DNA of 64,000 nucleotides, taken from assembly GCF_026230105.1 (NCBI RefSeq), contig NC_079474.1, positions 21,408,794 through 21,472,793 of the forward strand, given 5' to 3'. Position numbers and translations under genes: made by a program. Of the stretch, positions 36,201-47,049 are shown one piece after another. Position 1 is the stretch's first letter, and each line of letters opens with the position of its first letter. The notes below the pieces were generated by a model. It had not been told where the DNA came from and searched no databases. It saw nothing but the letters and a program-made list of their open reading frames with translations. The DNA is from Diorhabda sublineata. Taxonomy: Eukaryota; Arthropoda; Insecta; Coleoptera; Chrysomelidae.

Positions 36201-39200
36201 ATTATACGGTGAATAGTGATATTGAAGAGGAAGGTAACGATGTTTCATTAAATGTACCATTAGAAGAAAAAAATACTGAAAATTCAGAATCAACTAGTTC
36301 GTTATCAAACTTTCAAAACTCCGAAAATGATAAAATTGGATAAAGTATGCTGGATTGAGTAAAGTACTTGAAAAGAAGATTTTTGATAAGGATATGTTGC
36401 GTAATATGAAGAATGAAACCAATGAATACAACGAAACGTTGTCAAAGAAAAGTTGATAACGAAAATAGATCTTTGAAGAAAAGTACTGTACGTACATCCT
36501 GGCATACTTCCCGTGAAAATCATCGATTAATTTTCGTAGAAATAAGTTCTCTCGTAGAGGAAAATGTAATTAAAAGAGGACGTCTCAAGATTCAATTTAC
36601 GTAACGCATAACGGTATCAATAAAAACTTTCGATTCGGGTATAATGAGCAAAGTCTCACTAGTAGCCGCAAAGTTGTGGATATATTGAAGCCGTCATTGT
36701 ATGCAATCGAAGAATTGAAAACCGAAGTGACATACACTTCAACGTCGTCGAGAGCTGGATTATGTCCTGAATTATAAATAAAACACAAAATTTATCGGTT
36801 GGAATAGCTCACGACAACTGTGATAGATTCGTCGAAATAAAAACTGCGAAAGATACATGACACAATAGGAATAATTTATCAGAACATCGATCACATACAA
36901 GAAGTAGAAGTTGAAGGAATTTCAGAAACTAAAGACGATAATATGAAGCTATAGATCTTGAAAAAACGTAAAATAACTAGTAATTTGCTGCCAGAAATCG
37001 TTACAGAGGACAATATTATTATACATGAAGATATGTATAATCGAATAGATACTGTTTTGATGCTTTCTCATGCTGTTAGTTTGTCAAATATCCCTATATG
37101 GGTTGGATTTAATAGCCAGATTATGAAAGAATGGATTGGTTGGAATAAAACAAACTGCAAAGCCATTTTCAAGGCAACCTGTAGCTTTGACTTTGGAGCA
37201 AACAATAAACGGAGATGCTGCTCGAAGAATTGCCGGAATTGTACACTTAACCGACACAATTTTAGCTCGTTAACGTTAGGCAAAGAGTATCATCGCTCTA
37301 CTCTGATAACTAGCGTTTTTCGAGGAAGTAGGACTTGGGAATGATCAGGATATTTCCTGATCACAGTAATCGATGTCTTGCAAATTTTACCTTATTCTAC
37401 GACTCCTGTTCCTCTTGCATTATGTTACTTGGACAGGACGATCTATAAAACCGACAAATCAGAGCTTACTAAATGTCTGGAAGCTAAAATTGATCATAAC
37501 TCACCAAGCTACTCGAATGTTTACTAAATAGATAGATTTGAATGAAAGATTACGAGCGGCATTTACAAAAAGAGACACCTCTAATTAATTATTATATTAA
37601 CAGGTCTGATCAAGTGGGACCAACAGAAAGAGATGAAGAGCACAAACTTCAAAGAAACTTTCATTGATTTTTCTCAATTCACTGGGCAAATGATGAAATT
37701 GCTTCTCTCATTAATAAATTGATTCACCTTAATATCCGAATTTGTTGATCTTCCAAAACAAATAATAGAAACTAATATTGAAGATCTTAGTTGCAAATTG
37801 CATGAAGAGGCTGATATGAAAATTATTTAACATGCATATAACATCGTTGAACAATCTAATGTTGTGATCAGAGCCAGTGATACTGATATATTAATAATTA
37901 TTCTCGCTAATATGAAGAAATTTAATAATCCTTTTCCCAAATTTAGTTGTTTGTCGTAACTGGTAATAATGAAAAATTCATCGACATTACTAAAATATAT
38001 GAAGAACTGAGTGAATTATTGGATTCTATGTATTTACCGGATCAGACTACAACTTATTGCAAAAGTTTGTGGAATTTCAAAGAGCTTTTACCAGTCGACT
38101 TAGATGATGGAAGATTCCAGCTCTTTCTAAGTAACTAGAAAGCTACTGATGTTGATGAGAAGGTGAAAAGTTTCGACGCAAGTTCTATACCTCCTTGTAA
38201 AAGCGAATTATATCAACAGTTTTTGAGAAGTCATTATATTTCAAGCATTTGGAAAATGCTGCTCATAAAAAATCATCAATGTTGACCCCACTTGATTATG
38301 GTTGGTTGGAAGAAGAAATTTCCTACATGTTTAAATGGTTTGAAGGAGATCAACTGCCATGTCTTCAATCACATTTTCTATATCTTTCGACGATTAACTC
38401 GCTTCGACTTAGAACATCATCTCGAGTCTCTGTTTTTTGCTGACTCTCTGAATTGAATCATGGTCACACTTCGCTACAGGATGAATTTCATCGTCGTCCA
38501 AAATTGGCTATTGTGCTGTGCGTAAACTGATATTATAAGATAATCATGTGACATACCGTGGGGTGGGGCATTCTTGGGAATTAGTTCCATTCGCATACAT
38601 CCAATATTGCATAAATGTTTAGCTTTTAAAAAATATTTGTTAAAATCCTTAAAAAATTCTATCGCGGTGCTTAAAAAGACGTTCATAACATCGTAACAGT
38701 CGACAAATCATGGATCTATGCATATGAACCCGAAACTAAACAACAATAAACTGTATGGATTTTTCGAATTCAGCAAAATTTGTTTGCGCACTTAGAAGCA
38801 AATGGTCGCCTGTTCTTTCGGAACAACTGGACATGTTGCCACTGTTTCACTAGACCAACGTAGAACGGTCAACTCTGAATTGTACCCCAGCAGGATTCTT
38901 ATTTCCGCAGATCAAAAATTAATTGCGGTATCAACGTTTTTCTACATCTGACGAAGCGGTTAATGCTTCTAAGTCACATGTTTGGAGGTACCTCAATCGA
39001 AATAGGAAAAATGTTTTTACAATTGATTCAAACCCGTGTATTGATTTTAATATTTTGAAAAATAATAAAGCGGTATCCTAATATATAGAATTGTTCTCAT
39101 TTGTCTATCTCAAAACTTAAGTAGCAGCCTTCTTACAGAGAAGATAAACCATTTTTTCCAACATTGAGAATTAGGAATCAGTATTGGTCTAAAAAAATCG

Positions 39201-40125
39201 CGACTTTCATGAAAATCAAATAATTTGATATTTTATTTTCGAAACAATTTGATCAAAAATCGTTATTAGTACCTACTTTTTACACAATGAAATAAATAGT
39301 TATGGACCCGCGGAGTGTTGCCCAATGTCATAACAGATTAGATGTGGGTCAATGGATTGAAAATATCACAAATACTCAGGTTTTTAATCCTTCCTTGTAA
39401 ATTCCTTGGACTCTTCGATCTCCACATTAAACCCCACTGGACTTTTTTTCGTGTAGGTTTACTTAGATCAAATAGTATACTTTTATTTCGAAATATGGAT
39501 GAAATTTATCATTCATTTAAGAAATAACTGTGTTCAAAAAGTGGATTTTTACATACGGGCTTATGTAGAATTATTCCATTAAATTTATAATTATTAAATG
39601 TACTCTGTAAAAATGTACAAACTCACATTTTCATATCTGTCAGTTGAATTTTAGGTTTTATATTATGCAGAATCATTTATTCTCGAATACATTATAATAA
39701 AAAAGTTCTCGAAAACATTTACATGTAGTTTAATGAGGGAGTTTTATAAAAATAGGCGACAATTAATTAGATTTATGTTCGCGCTGGATTCTTTGTTCTA
39801 TTTCGTGAGGCACCGTCTGAAAGTAGTTTGAAGTAACCATCTGATGGTGTGAGGAGATATTCGAATAGTAAACAGACGCTTCATTCTGTATTCATCACGA
39901 ATTATTCTTGAGAAATTAACAAAATGGTTGACGCAAAATATTTTCCCGACATAAAAGACCGTTGCAGAATGATGAAATTGTAACCGTGAATTGCTAATAT
40001 GCAGCGATAGTAAAAATGAGTTTTTATTTGACTGAGGGAAGCACAAAATTTGAAGAAGAGAATAATTTAGTTCGTAATTTCAAGTACTTACCAATTATAA
40101 TCAACAAGAATAGTATGCACTTCAT
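27145..40125 (-). CDS. Micro-exon secreted repeat protein, gene 1 (6 coding exons)
   Basis: Spliced - strand gene with exons 40125-40092, 35842-35789, 29880-29794, 28590-28504, 27466-27380 and 27209-27145 (34, 54, 87, 87, 87, 65 nt; 414 nt, 137 residues plus stop). Every intron is phase 1, so each internal exon is symmetric and could be skipped or duplicated without a frameshift. Exon 1 is only a signal peptide core ('MKCILFLLIII'). Exon 2 encodes 'FGNNLNTNANHLYSGVK'. Exons 3-5 are three 29-residue modules ending 'ENRYPGWA', 'NNLYPRLR' and 'LDRFYPGSR'. Exon 6 encodes 'HTPGYRTEVMLQGLGNDTGH' and the stop, with AATAAA 13 nt later. A TATA box precedes exon 1. The only Cys is in the signal peptide. 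Introns hold a solo LTR, LINE pieces, a nuclease-like mobile ORF and a mariner. Exon 1 to 2 linkage over 4.2 kb and exon 2 to 3 over 5.9 kb is inference from phase and order, and extra exons may be missing. Function unknown; secretion inferred. Confidence 0.58.
27380..27466 (-). CDS. Gene 1 exon 5 (87-nt module)
   Basis: Acceptor TTTTAG|AT, donor AGAG|GTAAAT. Encodes D-'SLITFIESGNLNLNNMIRKL'-DRFYPGSR. Close to gene 2 exon 3 in both protein pattern and donor sequence. Confidence 0.66.
27863..28290 (+). repeat. Probable solo LTR inside gene 1 intron 4
   Basis: Begins 'TGTTACGAACTAGTCC' and ends near 'GAGAGAAATATTACA' (TG...CA). It has an internal 'AGATATATAAACGAG' TATA region and a 'TTTAGCGCAGTTAGTTAG' stretch, as in many insect Gypsy LTRs. 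No internal genes follow. A matching second LTR or target duplication was not identified. A related, diverged start 'TGTTACGAATTTCC' occurs at 31550. Confidence 0.45.
28504..28590 (-). CDS. Gene 1 exon 4 (87-nt module)
   Basis: Acceptor TTCTAG|GT, donor AGAG|GTAATA. Encodes G-'SLSELIKTGKIKMNNLTQST'-NNLYPRLR. The junction residue is Gly instead of Asp because the exon starts GT. Confidence 0.66.
29794..29880 (-). CDS. Gene 1 exon 3 (87-nt module, divergent first half)
   Basis: Acceptor TTCTGTTACAG|AT, donor GCAG|GTGAAT. The first half ('SRNGDIRNNRSI') has lost the S-L-x3-I pattern; the second half ('LIDRIENRYPGWA') is typical. Confidence 0.62.
30537..30820 (+). mobile_element. LINE reverse transcriptase N-terminal fragment
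   Basis: The 92-codon frame contains 'EEEVYTIMNELKNNECVEEN' and 'AEIMEYGEENYKKY', the region just before RT block 1 in many insect LINEs (E-E-V-x2-A-I-x-x-L-K-N-x-K ... I-x-A-E-x-I-K-Y-G). The remainder is not recognisable. It lies within gene 1 intron 2, on the opposite strand to the gene. Confidence 0.45.
31545..31690 (+). repeat. Possible LTR fragment
   Basis: Starts 'TGTTACGAATTTCC', with a 'TTATATATATTTTTG' TATA-like run and 'GTTAGCTTAGTTAGTTC', paralleling the LTR at 27863-28290 in order and spacing but strongly diverged. Confidence 0.3.
31690..35780. other. Intronic sequence of gene 1, no further exon confirmed
   Basis: Searched on the - strand for AG|[AG]T...Y-P...G|GT patterns. Donor-like sites near 33599, 34381 and 35152 are not preceded by an open, symmetric exon. 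The + strand at 32885-33060 reads like decayed coding ('ETIHPFA', 'LDPNELF'-like strings in broken frames), family unknown. Otherwise nothing. Confidence 0.35.
35789..35842 (-). CDS. Gene 1 exon 2 (54 nt)
   Basis: Acceptor TTTTGTTTCAG|GT, donor AAAG|GTAAAA, phase 1-1. Encodes 'FGNNLNTNANHLYSGVK': a short module with the N-N and Y-S marks but without the N-terminal half. Membership in this gene is inferred from strand, phase and order. Confidence 0.5.
36050..38445 (+). mobile_element. Decayed multicopy mobile ORF with PIN/XPG-like motif
   Basis: A broken + strand coding region of about 2.4 kb. Readable blocks in order: 'AIQNRKGRPLSEPSY' (36.10 kb), a frame 36958-37344 with 'LPEIVTEDNIIIHEDMYNRI' and 'IPIWVGFNSQI', 'LHEEADMKII' (37.80), 'VVIRASDTDILIIILANMKK' (37.86-37.92), 'KELLPVDLDDGRFQLFL' (38.08), 'SFDASSIPPCKSELYQQFLR' (38.17-38.23), 'DYGWLEE' and 'FKWFEGDQLP' (38.29-38.36). 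I know this as a repeated, poorly characterised family in insect genomes. The E-A-D ... D-T-D spacing resembles the acidic core of PIN/XPG-type nucleases (inference). It sits in intron 1 of gene 1. Confidence 0.55.
38690..39070 (+). mobile_element. Mariner element with internal deletion
   Basis: 'TVDKSWIYAYEPETKQQ' (about 38697-38748) is the first catalytic block of a mariner transposase (G-D-E-S-W, here V-D-K-S-W). 'HVATVSLDQRRTVNSE' follows at about 38.83 kb, then the sequence passes directly to the C-terminal end (38.90-39.05 kb). The second and third catalytic Asp blocks are missing. Such internally deleted copies are typical of mariners. Confidence 0.7.
39080..40080. other. No gene seen
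   Basis: Intron 1 of gene 1 upstream of the mobile ORF. The 82-codon - frame at 39798-40046 has no motif and opens without an ATG in a useful place. Confidence 0.35.
40092..40125 (-). CDS. Gene 1 exon 1 (signal peptide micro-exon)
   Basis: ATG at 40125; 11 codons plus one base end at ATTG|GTAAGT, a strong donor. Lys-Cys then a pure apolar run is the core of a signal peptide; cleavage would fall in exon 2. At 34 nt this is among the smallest coding exons that can be called here with confidence. Confidence 0.55.
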
Positions 40126-40178
40126 TATTTGGCAACGATGAATGTTTCTGTTATCCGCCAAATATTTTTTATTTTTGT

Positions 40179-40185
40179 TTTTATA
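40179..40185 (-). promoter_or_regulatory. TATA box of gene 1
   Basis: TATAAAA on the - strand within 'AACAATATAAAAACAAAAAT', about 54 nt upstream of the ATG of exon 1. Confidence 0.45.
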
Positions 40186-40199
40186 TTGTTTCGGTGTTA

Positions 40200-42880
40200 A
40201 TTTGTCATACATGAGTGAAGATACGCTTCAGTTAGTAAAAAATATGAAACTTGTTAAATTTCGTATGATTCAGCAATTATAGTATTTAAATTTGAATAGC
40301 TACGTAGTTCATTATGAATATGAACATTTGAATAATTTATAAATAATTAGTAACTATGTATGTACTTTGGGCAATTACGGAATTTTCACTTGATTTAAAA
40401 ATTACTTTTCGTTAGTTTTCTTGTTCTAATGTTGAGTCAGCTATAAATAAAAATATTTCATCTGGTGTTTGCTATTACAGTGTTTTAAGTTCAAATTTAA
40501 TATGCAGAAAAGATATCTTCAATGTTAAGATGCGGATGGATAGAGAAAATCAAAAAGTTAGGGCTATTAATTTCAAATTTACTTTTTGGAACTCTAATAT
40601 ATATTTAATAATACTCGTATTCTGTCCTATTTATCCATTTGGTATGTTTAATAATATACACAAATATTTTAGGTACTTTTATGTATAGAAGAAATGAATT
40701 AACTATTGTAAAATTATATTTTTTTATTACAGGTGCTAAGATAACAGCAAAAATGGACGCTATAATAGACTCAACTCTACTGCACATTGTCTCCTAGAAC
40801 TCTTTAAAAGAGATAATTTTGGAAAGGACTATTGCTGAGTCACTGAAAGAATTTGAAAGATGACACGTTTCTAGCAATGAAAAAAACCGTGACATGATAT
40901 TCCGATGCTTTAGAAATATCCATTGAGATCCAGATAGACGCATATCTGTCAAGGAGCAGATACTTCTAAAGTAATAGAAACACACCCTAGTAAGTTTTGG
41001 AAGTTGTTGTCAGTGGAAGGTGTGCACAATTCAACTATAGAAAAGGGATATTCAACAGTTGAGTAGCTATAAGAGTGATCAACTCATAAATCAAAAATCG
41101 AAATGGGTCATGGATTGTCTCGATCATATGTGTGAAGAAAACAAAGTTCACCTAGTCTGTGCCTTAAGTTTTGCAAAAAGTTAGGTAGGAGTTGAACAAG
41201 ATTGTATATCCGGTCTTAGATATTCGATTGTATTTTTGGAGAAGGGATAAAACACGAGAAGAAATAATTTTTATATCCACCAATTGCTAGAGATTGCCAT
41301 TTCTAGTATGTGTGGCCACAATGAATCTTTCATGATATTTTTCATTTTCTATTTAGTTATACTATCGCCAGCACAATCGCACATTTGAACGAAGAGACGT
41401 AAGAACTATGACACTATGCGCTAAACATGCTCCGATCTCCATTATGAGAAATCAAGGGAAAAGTTAACTTTGGAACATTAATATATACGAACAGATATTA
41501 TGGAGATGCTTATTCAACATTCTTCGGAGTTTTCTGCGAAAGCGGATAATAAAGCAAACATTTCGAAGATATAATTGGTTTTAATTGATTTGCTTCAACG
41601 TTTTGCACGGTTTTACTCATCTAGCTGCTTATAAATCTTTTGATAAATTGTTAACGCATCAAGCGTTTTGGATAATTTAATCGAAAATGAGTTTTCCTTG
41701 GGAAAACAAACTTTTTTTCATATTTCTTCCCATCAAAGCAGAAGTATGTTCCGACTTACTGAAGTAACAAGATGTAAATTGTGCCCGATCATTAGAATCC
41801 TAAACTGAATTTCAAAATTTCATTTAAATCATAAAAGTAATGAAATACACGTTAGAAACTACTGGAAGATGGGGAAAATACTATCCAATATGAAATTGAA
41901 ATTAATTAACTTGTTCAGATACTGTTTTCTTTTTTTGGAAATAACTCGGACTTGTGGATCAGTATTTCCAATGGAAGCTTTTTTTATTATGTTAAATGGG
42001 AAAACTGGAATATGTACTGTTGTATATCACTGCCAAATATAAAATCCAATTACATAAAATAAATCGTATTGGAAAATGTCATGTTAGTTACACAACTCCT
42101 ATACATAATCAATTTATGAATAGTTAGCTAACTAGTTTAAAAAAAATGGTACTGCTGCCATTTTTAAACGAACATGAAATGTTCCAAAGTTAAGTGTCAG
42201 TTAAATAAGCTTTGATCAAGTTATGCACCTATTCAGAGAAAAATATTTCACCCTGGTGCCCATATAGAGAACAAATGTGAGTAGAATAAGAAGGAATTTA
42301 GGAAAGAAGCTTATGTACTCATCGACAGCTTTCGTCCAGCGAGAAAGTACCACTATCCATTCACGAAAACATCTTCATACTTCTTAATTAGCAAATTGTC
42401 TCTAATAACAATTCTTGAAGCACACATGTTACAATCCTCAAGGAATTGAAAGATAATCCTGATAGTGAACTACTGGATGCAGGAAGAATAGTACGTAGAA
42501 TTTTTGTCAGAAAAATTAGTGTGCAATTCGCTAATAACTTTCCTAGCCATGTTCAATGTATATGTACGAGGTTTTCCGATCTGGCGAAATTTTCATTTTT
42601 CCATACATCTATATCTATACATTCAATTTAGCAATTCTTGAACCTTTTTAACCTTACCAAATAACAGTTGCCATATTTCACTTCACCCATAAGTATCACC
42701 AAAGTGTGAGAAAGTGAGTTGTCTTGATGGGATTTTCACTGTCATTATGAATTAATGCAAAAAATCTTACTCATTTCTCTCACCAATTCAAGTAAGGTAC
42801 CTCCTATTGTTTACCTTTGTTCAAAATTAGCGAGTCAAATCTTTATAATTCGGCATTGCATAGCTATTAAGTTATTGAAA
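40200..42880. other. No gene seen
   Basis: Upstream region of gene 1 and beyond. Decayed coding-like patches occur at 40.95-41.20 kb and 42.42-42.62 kb (+), without an identifiable family. No other signal-peptide exon or 87-nt module was found here. Confidence 0.35.

Positions 42881-42884
<4 letters not shown>

Positions 42885-42951
<67 letters not shown>
42885..42951. repeat. (AT)n microsatellite
   Basis: About 33 uninterrupted TA units. The reading frames through it encode only I-Y repeats and are not genes. Confidence 0.98.
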
Positions 42952-42953
<2 letters not shown>

Positions 42954-43369
42954 TGAGGTTTGACATTGGTCTGTTGTTATTTGTTAAAAAATAAATTGAG
43001 AACCAAACAACGACAAAGCAATGTCAAACCTCAAAATATGAGTAAAAACCAAAGAATTCATCATTTAAAAGAGAAATTTCTAAATTTGGAAAGCAGATAA
43101 ATCTAATAAAACTGTTAGTATGAAATCAGAAGATTAAAATGATAAGACAATTTACAAGGAAATACAAGAAAACCCTAAGAATTCTTATCAAAAACATAAT
43201 AATGATCTAATTCTATTGTGGGAAGAACAATTTTTCATGTCACCATCACATGCAAAAAATTGAAAATTCACAATGCCTCACCTTAAGTTGAAATATCAAT
43301 TTACTTTTATGGTTCAAAAATTAATAAAAAAAAATTGATTTTGAAACAGAAGAGACCGAAAATCAAGAT

Positions 43370-44640
43370 CCTTTAGATACACAAACAATACCAAAACGTC
43401 CAAGAAATATGAAATGAAAGAAATTTATACCGGCTTGGATGAAATATGCCTACCTAACGTTGAACTGAAGCCAAATAGAATCTGAAATATTTCGAAAAAT
43501 CCTCCACAAAATTGCAAAACAGAAAAACCGAAGAATTTTTCTACTCAGATGCAAAAAAGATAAGTTGAGACCTACATTTCTAAATTTGAAATTGACCCAA
43601 ATCAAATTTACAAATAGAAAACTGATTAATTGCGCTTTGCCACGGTACAATATACCAAGTCGTCCTTACTTTTCAGACAATGTGATTTCAGAAATTTATC
43701 GTAAAATGGTTGAAAAATAGATTATATTTCCGTAACGACCGACATGTGGACGTGCTTACATATACATATCAGTTTTTTAAATTTTACTGCACATTTTATT
43801 GACCGCCAATTAAACCTCAAACATGTAGTATTGAGCATCAAGCATTTTGAGGGACAAAACACAGCAACGAATATAGCTATGAGTTTACAAGAAATTGCAA
43901 ATTTGTGGGACATCCGTGAAAAAATCATGATAATGGACGAAACATAGTAAAAGCTGTTCGTGATGCAGAGTTGGCCTCAACACGTTGTTTCATTCATACT
44001 ATTCAATTGATTGTCAATGATTGTCTAAAGGTTCGGTTCGATCTTCGATTTTAATCATTCTAGTACTGCACAAGGAAAAATGCATTCTGTCCAAAAAGAT
44101 TTGGGTCTTCCTCAACATGAATTAGTCCAAGATGCTAGCAGGCGTTGGAACTCTACATATTATATGCTCGAAAGGCTAATACAACAAAAACGAGCCATTT
44201 TTGTCTATCTGACGAACTGTCATATCGCCAATTTGACTGCTGCACAATGGGAACTTCTGGAACATCTTTTAAAATTATTGCAACCATTTTAGGAGATAAC
44301 AAAACTTATAATTTCCGGCTACGCTTGCATTTTTGAAATTATTCCATATGTTACTAATGCGATATTACAATAAAATGCGCACGTCAAAAGATCTAACAAC
44401 CTAATTAAGCCAGGCAATACTCGTCATACAACAAGGGTTACAAGAACGATTTGAAGACATTACAACGAGTAAAAATCATTTGGTACCTTTCTCGATCCAA
44501 GATTTAAAATGAATGTTTTCACCAACCAACTGCAAAAAGAAAAAGTGAAGCAGTATGTACTAGTCGATAGCATAAAAAGGAGCTGTGAAGAAACAAGCGA
44601 CGATAGCGCAAGTTCGTCCCCTAGTTTGGTCAAGAGGATT
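43370..44640 (+). mobile_element. hAT transposon remnant
   Basis: Decayed hAT (ZBED-like) transposase on +. The order is 'RYNIPSRPYFSDNVISEIYR' (about 43.65-43.70 kb), 'TDMWTC' then 'LNFTAHFIDRQLNLKHVVLS' (43.74-43.83; the D of T-D-x-W is the first catalytic residue), 'MSLQEIANLWDIREKIMIMD' (43.88-43.94), 'STRCFIHTIQLIVNDCLKV' (43.98-44.03), 'QKDLGLPQHELVQDASRRWN' and 'STYYMLERLIQQKRA' (44.09-44.20; R-W-N-S-T signature) and 'LEHLLKLLQPF'. The dimerisation domain near the C-terminus is not readable. Ends are not defined. Confidence 0.8.
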
Positions 44641-44644
44641 AACA

Positions 44645-45180
44645 AAAGAATCTATTCAGTTCTTGAAACCCAAGATAATTGAATTACAAATATTTCAAAT
44701 AAAGAGATACCTAAGGATATTTTACAGTTTTTATCATTAGGGCCTAAATACAGTATTTAACCTATACTCATTAAAGATATTTCAATTAAAACTATGTTAG
44801 CTAATAATGAATACATATCCCATTTCATACGAAATGAACAAGAAAGAAATGTCGTTATAGCCAAAGCAACCAACATTTCAACTAACCACATCCATGAATC
44901 ATAAAAATCTACGGTTTTTAAAGATCTGTTACATAAAACTAAGAGTTTTTTGAGAGAAAATCCAAATTTAATAGTCATACCATCTAACAAAGGTAATGTC
45001 ACAGTCATTATGGATAAACAAACGTATTCATATCTATCCAAAGAACTAATCTGCAATAATACATCATACTTAGAACTTAATCATAATTATGAATGGATTA
45101 TATCTTGAGCTTTATAATATCTGTTTAACCATGCAAATTATTCTTCATTAAAAAGTATGTATATGATATAATTCATGATA
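44645..45180 (+). mobile_element. Penelope-like element, copy 2, internally deleted
   Basis: Starts 'TCAGTTCTTGAAACCCAAGA' and follows copy 1 (2505 on) for about 430 bp. At about 45090 it jumps to the sequence equivalent to 3406-3480 of copy 1 ('AAATTATTCTTCATTAAAAA'). About 500 bp of RT are missing. It abuts the hAT remnant. Confidence 0.75.
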
Positions 45181-45260
45181 TCATTTTGCACCAGCCTGAT
45201 TATTAAATTAGAGTTGATAAAAATAAAGATTATTTCATTATGACCACGGTGGTTTAGAGT

Positions 45261-46087
45261 TGCCAGCGAAAAATCAGTCCAGAATTCCGGTTGCAGAAAC
45301 TCAAAAATTGAAATATTACTGCGAGTGAATATGCATTAACCATCCCCATTGATAAAAAGGAAACATCAAAACAGCATAGGTAGACTCGTATTTGCATCTG
45401 TTTGAAGTAATTTACTATTAAAATTGAAGAATAGTTTTCAATGTTATTTTTGATCAATTAATTATTTATGGGTGTATATATTTCTGAACCTTCTTCGTCG
45501 TCACTCTCCGGTGTGGGTCTTTCAACAACGTCTTCTATTCTTAAATGTGTTTGATCCCCAATGAATCCTAGTGATTTTAGATAATAATCTTAGAACCAAC
45601 CACAGCTCTCAGGCTCAACTCAAGTTTCACGCATAATGGATCCGTTGCATTAAGCCAAATGGAAGTAACTAACATAGTTCGTAAATTTTTTTAGTTGATG
45701 AAATCCAGTATGGTGGTATGGAGTAGTAGTCAGAGGCTTTTATTTTTTTTTTTTTTTGAAAAACTGCTCTCTGTCTTCTGCACCGTAATTTATTATAAAA
45801 ATGCGAAAATCATTATCTTCAGTGCAGTTCTTGATACCATACATACCTGCTGTTTTGAATGGTCTTAATTTTTTCATTACTGAAAATATTAGCAATATGA
45901 GTTCATGATACAAATACTGTTTCATACTTTTTATTTTTTGAAAATAGATTTTACGTTTTCTTTATTACAAAGTGCTAGCGTGTACTTGCAACCTTTAATC
46001 GCACTCAGTCGTACATATTCACTGGCAGCAATACTTCAATTTTTAAAATTCGATAACCCGAATTCGGGACTGAGTTTTCGCAGGCCA
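45261..46087. mobile_element. DNA element with ~77-bp terminal inverted repeats
   Basis: 45261-45337 and the reverse complement of 46011-46087 align over about 77 bp with roughly 75-80% identity by eye, e.g. 'GCGAAAAATCAGTCC' against 'GCGAAAACTCAGTCC' and 'GAGTGAATATG' against 'CAGTGAATATG'. The interior (45.48-45.70 kb) read on - gives 'EDVVERPTPESDDEEGSE', an acidic segment like those near the start of transposases. No target duplication was determined. Confidence 0.6.
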
Positions 46088-46099
46088 ATGTGTTTATAA

Positions 46100-47040
46100 T
46101 GAATAGGCAGCCTAACATTTGATTATTCTGTGGATGTCATACTTTCAATTGGTATGGAATTTGTCTACTGATCAAACCGGTGAAAGGTTTAAAATTTTTT
46201 TTGTTATTATCAATTAATCATATCCTGGACTGAAATTGGTTAGGCAATCCATATGCTATATAATTATTAACAAATTAAATTGAACATATCATACGGTTCA
46301 TCAAATAAGCAAATAGCACGAATAATGGATGAGATCCAAGCCGGTCTTTTTGTCTCTCTCGCATATTACCTAAGCTTTCTCTGAGTTCCAACACTGTTTT
46401 TGGCTATTAATATTGTATGTATATCGATCGTAGCTTATTATTCATTAATTCGTTAAATATACACTTGATACAATTGATAATATTTTACTTAGTTCGTTCT
46501 AAATTTGTGTGAATTATTTTAAGTTAAATGAATACATATAATTACTTATTTTATAATTGTAAACGGTAAGTCAGCCTGTCGCAGTTAAGTGTATCATGAT
46601 TACAAAAAAATAAGCGCGTCAGTTTGTAGTTAATTCACGAGCAGCAAATAACCACAACAAAGTCAACATGTACATCTGATCCATTCCTTTGTCTAGGAAT
46701 CAAGTATAAGTATTGAATAGTAATGCGGTTAACCTCAAAAATAAACCAACCCAGATGTGTTTTACGTAAGAAAATGGAAATTGAAACTATATCTAAACCA
46801 ATGAACGGTATGGATTAATTAAGACCCAAATTGAACAATTTACTTATGAATACATCCAGATTATGATCTATTTTTTCATCATATTCTACTTTCCTCTGTT
46901 ATTTATAGATCAAATCCCTCACAAACTTGATGTATTTTTCAATTAAGATCAAAGTATATAATGGAAATAATCCATATTATTTATATATCTAAGTAATTAG
47001 TTTTTTCGTTTTTTCTTATCATTCTTATCCTTTACTATCA
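46100..47040. other. No gene seen
   Basis: A+T-rich. 46.43-46.58 kb has a string of starts and T-rich motifs like the end of an LTR, but no partner was found. Confidence 0.35.
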
Positions 47041-47049
47041 CTTAAGTAA

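Noticed and set aside
40605..40985. Adjacent ~60-codon - frames as exons of a third micro-exon gene
   Set aside because: No phase-1 splice borders, Y-P motif or signal peptide.
42885..42951. Long I-Y repeat proteins at the AT microsatellites (also 59.1 kb)
   Set aside because: Frames arise only because (AT)n has no stop codons; there is no coding evidence.
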